Position numbers and translations under genes: made by a program
The notes under the pieces: model-generated
Seen by the model: only the letters and a program-made list of their open reading frames with translations
Told to the model about the DNA's origin: nothing
The model's database searches: none
Part shown: one piece after another, positions 15,660 through 20,131 of the stretch
Numbering within the stretch: position 1 is the stretch's first letter
Layout of the letters: each line of letters begins with the position of its first letter
From: SIG440 sp045579055
GTDB taxonomy: Bacteria; Bacillota; Clostridia; Monoglobales; Monoglobaceae
Length of the DNA stretch: 22,883 nucleotides
NCBI GenBank assembly: GCA_045579055.1
Contig: JAZNLK010000047.1
Span: 1-22,883 of the forward strand
Direction: 5' to 3'

Positions 15660-16022
15660 TTATTCTGCAACTGCAGACTTATTCAGCTTTTTTTGATTGC
15701 TGAAGCCTATGAAGCCAAGAATCATTATGGGAAGACTGAACATAAAATACATAAGGAACATAAATACACCCACCGCATACAAAATTGCAGCCACAAGTGC
15801 TCCCCAGTTGGCTTTGAGGAAGAATCCAAGCCATCCGAAGGCTGCTCCGATAAGGAATACTGTTAAATGAGGTGTAACCATAGCGGTTGCTATTGCACTG
15901 CCGATTGCCTCTGCACCTTCCGCAGATGCGGTGTTGCTGTAGAAATAGCTAATCAGATAAATTGCATAAACTGTTGCCAAAATTGTTGCTGTCAACAAGG
16001 CTTTACTTCTGTTTTTCATCAT
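15660..16022 (-). CDS. Small four-TM membrane protein of unknown function
   Basis: A 120-residue protein with about four hydrophobic helices: ALLTATILATVYAIYLISYF, then TPHLTVFLIGAAFGWLGFFL, then GALVAAILYAVGVFMFLMYF, then LPIMILGFIGF. A short charged tail follows. AAGGAGA precedes the ATG at 16022. It is divergent from an XRE regulator gene, and its promoter carries that region's two 19-bp operator copies, so repression by the neighbour is likely. Compact membrane proteins of this style are frequent next to small XRE genes in Clostridia. No function can be assigned. Confidence 0.75.
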   Translation of the reverse strand: MMKNRSKALLTATILATVYAIYLISYFYSNTASAEGAEAIGSAIATAMVTPHLTVFLIGAAFGWLGFFLKANWGALVAAILYAVGVFMFLMYFMFSLPIMILGFIGFSNQKKLNKSAVAE

Positions 16023-16080
16023 TTGTAAATTCTCTCCTTTTTACTTTTGTTTTTCCGAGTAAAATGGTAGCCCCAATAAA

Positions 16081-16099
16081 TGACATTTAGTGAATGTCA
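16081..16099. promoter_or_regulatory. Operator copy 1 (TGACA-N9-TGTCA)
   Basis: TGACATTTAGTGAATGTCA, a 19-bp inverted repeat. It ends within 1 bp of the poorly conserved -35 region of the rightward promoter and lies just downstream of the leftward -10. Probably bound by the adjacent XRE protein. Confidence 0.7.
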
Positions 16100-16110
16100 T
16101 TTATAAGATG

Positions 16111-16139
16111 ATTATAGCATATAATTGTATAAATGACAA
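16111..16139 (-). promoter_or_regulatory. Promoter of the four-TM gene
   Basis: Minus strand: TTGTCA (complement of 16134-16139), 17 bp, then TATAAT (complement of 16111-16116). The -35 box is embedded in operator copy 2. A rightward TATAAT (16120-16125) in the spacer may serve the XRE gene, with a poor -35. Confidence 0.7.
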
Positions 16140-16152
16140 GTACTGAATGTCA
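16134..16152. promoter_or_regulatory. Operator copy 2 (TGACA-N9-TGTCA)
   Basis: TGACAAGTACTGAATGTCA, the same 19-bp arrangement as copy 1, sharing TGACA, CTGAATGTCA-like right half and spacing. The two centres are 53 bp apart (about five helical turns), favouring cooperative binding on one face. Confidence 0.7.
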
Positions 16153-16166
16153 AAAGAGGGCGAAAA

Positions 16167-16445
16167 ATGTTTATAAATAAAGCAAAAGATGGAAGGAATA
16201 ATGTTTGTGGCAGGAATATTGCCATATTGCGCAAGGAACTGAAGTTTTCCCAAAGAAAGCTGGCAGACAGGTTGCAGCTTGAAGGACTAGATATTGATAA
16301 AAATGCTGTACAAAGAATAGAGTCGGGCCAGCGTTTTGTGACGGATATAGAGCTTGTTTATTTTTCAAAAACGCTGAGTGTCGGAATTGAAGAATTGGTG
16401 AAGGAACGGCAAGGGGATGGTTCTGTTGTGATGACAAGCGAATAA
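16167..16445 (+). CDS. XRE-family HTH transcriptional regulator
   Basis: A 92-residue Cro/C1-type DNA-binding protein. The helix-turn-helix spans about residues 15-60: RNIAILRKELKFSQRKLADR, then DKNAVQRIESGQRFVTDIEL and VYFSKTLSVGIEELVK. The last dozen residues (RQGDGSVVMTSE) are not family sequence: they are encoded by a dispersed repeat (16409-16445) also found at 20134-20171, so the natural C-terminus has been replaced or extended by the repeat. AGAGGG lies before the ATG. It probably represses itself and the divergent membrane gene through the two 19-bp operators. This gene marks the boundary of the repeat-rich accessory region. Confidence 0.85.
   Translation: MFINKAKDGRNNVCGRNIAILRKELKFSQRKLADRLQLEGLDIDKNAVQRIESGQRFVTDIELVYFSKTLSVGIEELVKERQGDGSVVMTSE
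16409..16445 (+). repeat. Second dispersed repeat family, copy 1
   Basis: CAAGGGGATGGTTCTGTTGT onward to AATAAA; aligns with 20138-20174 at about 34 of 37 bases. It encodes the tail of the XRE protein. A partial inverted piece (AACACAATAGAGCCGTCC, 16450-16467) follows. Confidence 0.65.
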
Positions 16446-16514
16446 ATAGAAACACAATAGAGCCGTCCATCTGTACTCGTGATTACCGCAACCTATATCT
16501 ACGGTATCGACAAA

Positions 16515-16540
16515 GCCATTTGGGGACGTACATTTTTTGG
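16515..16540 (+). repeat. REP element copy
   Basis: GCCATTT followed by GGGGACGTACATTTTTTGG. It continues with TACCATGTTATTGAC, a mutated copy of the bases just inside the RAYT element's left end (CACCATCTTATTGAC at 17521), so this is the stub of a deleted transposase copy. Confidence 0.8.
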
Positions 16541-16555
16541 TACCATGTTATTGAC

Positions 16556-16587
16556 GAGCCATTTAGGGACGGAGCCATTTAGGGACG
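16556..16587 (+). repeat. Tandem 16-bp partial REP duplication
   Basis: GAGCCATTTAGGGACG occurs twice in direct tandem (16556-16571 and 16572-16587). The first REP is cut after GGGACG and the second runs on into the BIME-like element. A similar junction with a 15-bp period occurs at 17478-17507. Confidence 0.75.
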
Positions 16588-16657
16588 TACATTTTTTGGC
16601 ATCCTTTTCCTGATTTAATTTTAAAATAGTACCATTTCGTGTACGTCCCCAGGTGGC
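16574..16657. repeat. BIME-like composite (REP + inverted REP), copy 1
   Basis: 84 bp. It has a left REP (GCCATTTAGGGACGTACA...), an AT-rich linker including TGATTTAATTTTAAAATAG, and a right inverted REP ending TGTACGTCCCCAGGTGGC. It matches 19261-19344 at 82 of 84 bases. The end of this element directly joins the open frame of the next truncated gene. Confidence 0.85.
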
Positions 16658-16826
16658 GCTTGCATATGATGCACCATATGTATATACAATAGAAGGTAAT
16701 GCCGATAACCAAGTAAAAGTTTTAAAACGACACATTACGGAGTTTAGTGCTTTCGGAAGTAATGGGGGTACATTAAAAGGATTTGTACCAACAAATTATG
16801 ATAATTCATCCGGAAGAACTCAGTAA
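16653..16826 (+). pseudogene. C-terminal tail of a larger protein (cassette 1 tail)
   Basis: 57 codons, open from the BIME edge to TAA at 16824-16826: VALAYDAPYVYTIEGNADNQ, then VKVLKRHITEFSAFG and a short tail ending NSSGRTQ. There is no start signal and the N-terminal part is missing. The IEGN-x-(2)-NQVKV pattern recalls the C-terminal strands of CHAP-type amidase domains, but that match is weak and from memory. It is followed 23 bp later by a lipoprotein gene. By position it is equivalent to the toxin tails of cassettes 2-4. Confidence 0.55.
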
Positions 16827-16848
16827 ATCTTATTAAGGGGGTATTCAC

Positions 16849-17466
16849 ATAAATAAACATGTAATTGTTATCATTTTAGCGTTTGTATTGACTTCGTGCA
16901 ACAATATAGAAAAAAGCAACGACATAAACGCAGGAGAAGTGAGAACTTCAGGAGAATTTAAGGTAAATTCAGAACATTTGGAAGATGTGATACCAAATAT
17001 TGAAGGATTTGAGGAGTTGGTATATGTTAATTATGATGAAGGCTATCAAATAACATTCCCTGAAACATGGCGTGGCTGGTATTCTGTTGATATTCCCGAA
17101 GCGGGAATATGTAGAGTTAAATTTGTAGGAAAAAGTAAAACTGGTTCTATTGCAAGTGTTGACTATTTTAACGGAGGTCTTCCACTATTTTATATTATTT
17201 CTCAAAGAATATACGAAAATGATTCATATTGGGATAATGTGACGGAAATAGGTCAAATTAACGGACAGTGTTTTTATTATGCTACCGGAACAGGTGCAGA
17301 TATTACGGCATTACTTTCTATTGCCGATAAACATAGTGCTATTCGACAAACTGCCGACTATCCAGTGGATGCAATTGAATTAGATTTGGCAGCACGGGAT
17401 TGGGATAAAGTAAATTTGATGCACCAGGATATAAATGATATTTTAGCCACTTTTTCTGGTGTTTAG
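16849..17466 (+). CDS. Lipoprotein, putative immunity-type partner (cassette 1)
   Basis: The frame encodes a lipoprotein signal INKHVIVIILAFVLTSC (lipobox LTSC), then a hydrophilic 180-residue body containing EDVIPNIEGFEELVYVNYDE and GYQITFPETWRGWYSVDIPE. A strong AAGGGGG (16835-16841) sits 7 bp before the codon at the right place for a start, but that codon is ATA, not ATG. The first accepted start in frame is TTG at 16888, inside the signal peptide. Either ATA is used inefficiently or the gene is disabled by one mutation. Its stop codon lies in a REP-like stretch (TTTAGGGACG), so the C-terminus may also be truncated. Position behind a toxin-like tail suggests immunity; this is inference. 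The family is not recognised. Confidence 0.6.
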   Translation: MNKHVIVIILAFVLTSCNNIEKSNDINAGEVRTSGEFKVNSEHLEDVIPNIEGFEELVYVNYDEGYQITFPETWRGWYSVDIPEAGICRVKFVGKSKTGSIASVDYFNGGLPLFYIISQRIYENDSYWDNVTEIGQINGQCFYYATGTGADITALLSIADKHSAIRQTADYPVDAIELDLAARDWDKVNLMHQDINDILATFSGV

Positions 17467-17479
17467 GGACGTCCGGTGA

Positions 17480-17521
17480 GCCATTTGGGGACGAGCCATT
17501 TGTGGACGTACATTTTTTGGC
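17480..17521 (+). repeat. Tandem REP pair at the left border of the RAYT element
   Basis: A partial REP (GCCATTTGGGGAC, 17480-17492) runs into a complete REP at 17495-17521 (GCCATTTGTGGACGTACATT...). The complete copy forms the left inverted terminus of the transposase element. Confidence 0.8.
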
Positions 17522-17530
17522 ACCATCTTA

Positions 17531-17559
17531 TTGACAATTAAATAGAGATATGGTACACT
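17531..17559 (+). promoter_or_regulatory. Promoter of the RAYT gene
   Basis: TTGACA (17531-17536), 17 bp, then TACACT (17554-17559). The two truncated copies at the right end of the window carry TTGGCA instead, a weakened -35. Confidence 0.55.
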
Positions 17560-17578
17560 TTGCTAAAGGGGTGATAGG

Positions 17579-18316
17579 ATGAGCAGGCTCGCAAGAACTA
17601 TCAGCAAAAGCGGAGTGTACCATATTTTATTCAGAGGCGTTAATCAACAAAACATATTTGAAGAGACTTCTGATTTTGAAAAGTTGAAAGAAACGATTAG
17701 CATTGTTAAGCAAGAAATGGGTTTTGAAATATATGCATATTGTTTTATGAGTAATCATGTTCATATAGTCTTGAAAGAAAGAAATACCGGCGACATCTCT
17801 CTCATTATGAAGAGAATTTTGACGAAATATGCTCGATGGTATAACATCAAGTATGGCAGAAGTGGCGCATTAATTGCAAACAGATACAAAAGTGTGCCTG
17901 TAGAAATTGATGAATATTTTCTGCAACTGATAAGATATGTTCATCAAAACCCCATCAAGGCAGGTATGGTAAATGAAATTGAAGCTTATCCTCATTCGAG
18001 TTATGTGGAATATATTAACGAAGGCGAATTGACCGATACAACATTTTTGTTTGAAATGACAAGCAAAAGCGAGTTTATTGATTATCATAAAGAAATTGAT
18101 AATTTTGAATTCAGGGTTACGGATAGCAAAAAGAAAACAGATGAAGATGTTTTGAGGTTTTTGAAAAAGCATCATAATATCGACAATCCAAAAAGTATAT
18201 CAAAATATTCAAAAATTGAACGTGACAAGATTTTAGCGGAGTTGAAAAAGGAATTTCCAGTCAGACATCTGCAAAGAATTACAGGTATTTCTAGGGGCGT
18301 AATAACAAAAGCATAA
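17579..18316 (+). CDS. REP-associated tyrosine transposase (RAYT, Y1/HUH)
   Basis: A 245-residue HUH-superfamily single-strand transposase. The N-terminal Y1 domain (about 1-150) opens MSRLARTISKSGVYHILFRG. It carries the metal-binding HUH motif in SNHVHIV (His 60 and His 62) and the conserved block IRYVHQNPIKAGMV, in which Tyr 120 is the likely nucleophile. A C-terminal extension of about 95 residues ends FPVRHLQRITGISRGVITKA, an HTH-like segment that may read the REP hairpin. AAAGGGG lies 7 bp before the ATG. It appears intact. By family knowledge RAYTs process REP/BIME sequences and are often single-copy domesticated genes; here, extra truncated copies show the gene itself has duplicated. 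Confidence 0.92.
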   Translation: MSRLARTISKSGVYHILFRGVNQQNIFEETSDFEKLKETISIVKQEMGFEIYAYCFMSNHVHIVLKERNTGDISLIMKRILTKYARWYNIKYGRSGALIANRYKSVPVEIDEYFLQLIRYVHQNPIKAGMVNEIEAYPHSSYVEYINEGELTDTTFLFEMTSKSEFIDYHKEIDNFEFRVTDSKKKTDEDVLRFLKKHHNIDNPKSISKYSKIERDKILAELKKEFPVRHLQRITGISRGVITKA

Positions 18317-18323
18317 AATACTA

Positions 18324-18349
18324 CCAAAAAATGTACGTCCCCAAATGGC
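18324..18349 (-). repeat. Inverted REP at the right border of the RAYT element
   Basis: CCAAAAAATGTACGTCCCC followed by AAATGGC, the reverse complement of the consensus REP, 7 bp after the transposase stop. The ATG inside AAATGGC is in frame with the following tail. Confidence 0.85.
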
Positions 18350-18467
18350 TTTATATTCAAAAGGCATCCAAGAAAATGTATATTCAATAATCCCTGTTGT
18401 CCCGCTAATAATTCCGACTCAATTTCCGGTTGCGTCGCCAGCTTTTATACCAGTGTTTGGTTTTTGA
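18345..18467 (+). pseudogene. C-terminal tail fragment (cassette 2 tail)
   Basis: A 40-codon frame opens inside the inverted REP (ATG at 18345) and ends at TGA (18465-18467): MALYSKGIQENVYSIIPVVP, then LIIPTQFPVASPAFIPVFGF. The proline-rich hydrophobic end and lack of an upstream start signal suggest the last residues of a longer protein whose front was lost at the REP. Its stop overlaps the ribosome site of the next gene (GAGAGGAG), as in a coupled operon. Not recognised; short enough that chance cannot be excluded. Confidence 0.4.
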
Positions 18468-18481
18468 GAGGAGAATATAAA

Positions 18482-19249
18482 ATGAGGAAGAGTTTAATAT
18501 ATGTCTATTTAGATATTGAAGAACATGAAATAACGTATACAGGTATACGATTTTTTGAGTTTATAAAATATTTCAATATTCCTATTGAAAATATTTTATT
18601 ACTAAAATCTGATTATATTGGGGACAAAAACTATAAACGATTTGAATTGGTAGAAGGAAAAGAGAGAATAGAATTTTTGGCACAGAAAGACATCCATACA
18701 TATGGAGACTTTTGTTTTATTGATTATTCTGACAATAAGATAGAATTGCTAACAGAACAACAAATTGCAGAGCTGTTATTTTTGGCTCATATGTTTAGAC
18801 CTTTAAAAAGTCCTTTTTTTCACAACCTTAATAATAATGTTGTTTATCTAGCGCATGATGATGGCTTTTTCACTAAAGTGTATTTACGTAATACCGATAC
18901 GTTTAAAAGTGTGTTAAACTGCAAGATTATAAATATGATTGAAAAAAAAATAAATACTTCTGTCGGAAATATCCCTGTGAACATCCAAGAAAAACTATTG
19001 GAACTAACTAAATTCGGATTACTGTTGGATAGTGAAAATATAATATATGAAAATGGGGAAATATTAGTAAAGCTTTTTTTGATAGGGAAGCAACAAGATA
19101 TGGATTATGTGATAAATTCATCGCTAAAAAAAAGAGCGGCGGACGAAAACAAGGAGGAGGTTCTGCTGTCTTGGCAACTGAAACACAAGGAGCCACAAAC
19201 AGGAACACAAGGGAACGGTTTGAGACTACTGAAAAAGTCAAATAAATAA
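18482..19249 (+). CDS. Hypothetical soluble protein, putative immunity-type partner (cassette 2)
   Basis: A 255-residue protein without signal peptide or membrane helix, starting MRKSLIYVYLDIEEHEITYT. The ATG at 18482 is preferred over an in-frame TTG at 18464 because GAGAGGAG lies between them. It is AT-rich and strongly acidic/aromatic in its body (GIRFFEFIKYFNIPIENILL). The last 35 or so residues (from KKRAADENKEEV) are unlike the rest: HKEPQTGTQGNGLRLLKKSN is encoded by sequence with ACACAAGG motifs of the second repeat family. The natural C-terminus was therefore probably overwritten by repeat sequence. No family recognised. The immunity role is inferred only from its position behind a tail fragment. 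Confidence 0.65.
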   Translation: MRKSLIYVYLDIEEHEITYTGIRFFEFIKYFNIPIENILLLKSDYIGDKNYKRFELVEGKERIEFLAQKDIHTYGDFCFIDYSDNKIELLTEQQIAELLFLAHMFRPLKSPFFHNLNNNVVYLAHDDGFFTKVYLRNTDTFKSVLNCKIINMIEKKINTSVGNIPVNIQEKLLELTKFGLLLDSENIIYENGEILVKLFLIGKQQDMDYVINSSLKKRAADENKEEVLLSWQLKHKEPQTGTQGNGLRLLKKSNK

Positions 19250-19260
19250 GAGTCATTTGA

Positions 19261-19344
19261 GCCATTTGGGGACGTACATTTTTTGGCATCCTTTTCTTGA
19301 TTTAATTTTAAAATAGTACCATTTCGTGTACGTCCCCAGGTGGC
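19261..19344. repeat. BIME-like composite (REP + inverted REP), copy 2
   Basis: 84 bp with the same structure and right edge as copy 1, differing at two positions (one base of the left REP and one in the linker). It begins 11 bp after the cassette 2 gene and joins directly to the cassette 3 toxin-like tail. Confidence 0.88.
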
Positions 19345-19644
19345 AATAATGCCGAATGGGACATTAAAGTTCCCGAAATATGGGCGAAAACTGTAGGAAT
19401 AACATATCCGGGCACTTTTAATAGAGTTATATATGAAGATTATTTTTTCACGCCCGAAGATCTCGGTAATTTTTTATATGGCTATGCTGGAACTGCATTA
19501 GGTCTTAATGAAGAAATTTTACTAGCAGGATCAATCTATGCTTCCAGAATATTAAATGGTGTTGACTCAATATACGAGATTCTTAACGAAAGTTATGACC
19601 ACGAAATTATACGTATGGGGGTAAAAAAATACTATGGCAAATAG
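19339..19644 (+). pseudogene. Orphan toxin C-terminal domain, Ntox44-like (cassette 3 tail)
   Basis: A frame of 101 codons is open from the BIME edge to TAG (19642-19644). It reads GGNNAEWDIKVPEIWAKTVG, then YEDYFFTPEDLGNFLYGYAG, TALGLNEEILLAGSIYASRI and NESYDHEIIRMGVKKYYGK. The order WD-x-K, then GN-x-x-YGY-x-G, then ALGL...L-x-x-GS, then D-H-x-x-I-x-x-G matches my memory of the bacterial polymorphic toxin type 44 domain (Ntox44), a presumed nuclease found at the C-terminus of RHS and similar proteins. The delivery part is absent and there is no start, so it is a displaced toxin tip. The next gene's ATG lies inside its last codons, the usual toxin-immunity overlap. Confidence 0.65.
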
Positions 19645-20131
19645 AAAGACAAAGATAAAAAAGTACAAAAGGCGTTATGCAATTTGCACATCGCTTATAC
19701 TGTTGATAAATTCTTCTATTTTATATTTCCTCTTTTCTTGTGCAAATGAATCCAACAATTGTAAAGAAAAAACAATGCATACTTATATAACCAATCTTGA
19801 TGTCTTGAATTCGATTTCCAAGTTTATGGAAAACAACGATTTCAAAAGTATGTATATTGATTCTGACGAAATAGAAAAAGGTATTTTGACACACGACTTA
19901 TACAAAGGAAATGTATATATTTCTATAACCCCAAAAATGGAAAAGTTAATTCAAGATTTACATTTAAAAAGTATATCAAAAGAAGGAAACTCTATTTATT
20001 TTCTTGTGGAAACGTGGATGAGTACCGGATATGGTTTAGCGTATTCCTTAGATGGCAACAAACCAAATTCTATTTTTATAGAAAAGACAGAATATCTCGG
20101 CAATAATTGGTATTATTATGAAGCTCATTAA
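19634..20131 (+). CDS. Lipoprotein/membrane-anchored protein, putative immunity protein (cassette 3)
   Basis: A 165-residue protein. A long basic tip (MANRKTKIKKYKRRYA) precedes a hydrophobic segment ending in a lipobox-like LFSC (ICTSLILLINSSILYFLFSC), then a hydrophilic body with NLDVLNSISKFMENNDFKSM and VETWMSTGYGLAYSLDGNKP. Its ATG overlaps the end of the Ntox44-like tail by 11 bp, with GGGGG about 10 bp upstream (in GTATGGGGGTAAAAAAATACT). This tight coupling is typical of a cognate immunity gene. A surface-anchored immunity lipoprotein would neutralise the toxin outside or at entry; that is inference. No family recognised. Confidence 0.72.
   Translation: MANRKTKIKKYKRRYAICTSLILLINSSILYFLFSCANESNNCKEKTMHTYITNLDVLNSISKFMENNDFKSMYIDSDEIEKGILTHDLYKGNVYISITPKMEKLIQDLHLKSISKEGNSIYFLVETWMSTGYGLAYSLDGNKPNSIFIEKTEYLGNNWYYYEAH

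Larger units (their letters stand above)
17495..18349 (+). mobile_element. RAYT element bounded by inverted REPs
   Basis: 855 bp. The left end is the REP at 17495-17520 and the right end is its inverse at 18324-18349 (CCAAAAAATGTACGTCCCC then AAATGGC), matching at 25 of 26 bases. The only gene inside is the Y1 transposase. REP-associated tyrosine transposases are known to sit beside inverted REP pairs and act on them as single strands. The same REP is scattered in at least six other places here, consistent with past activity of this enzyme or a relative. Confidence 0.8.

Noticed and set aside
16470..16515. ATYIYGID-like translation before the first REP as an RHS remnant
   Set aside because: Only about ten residues, with no continuing YD repeat; chance is as likely.
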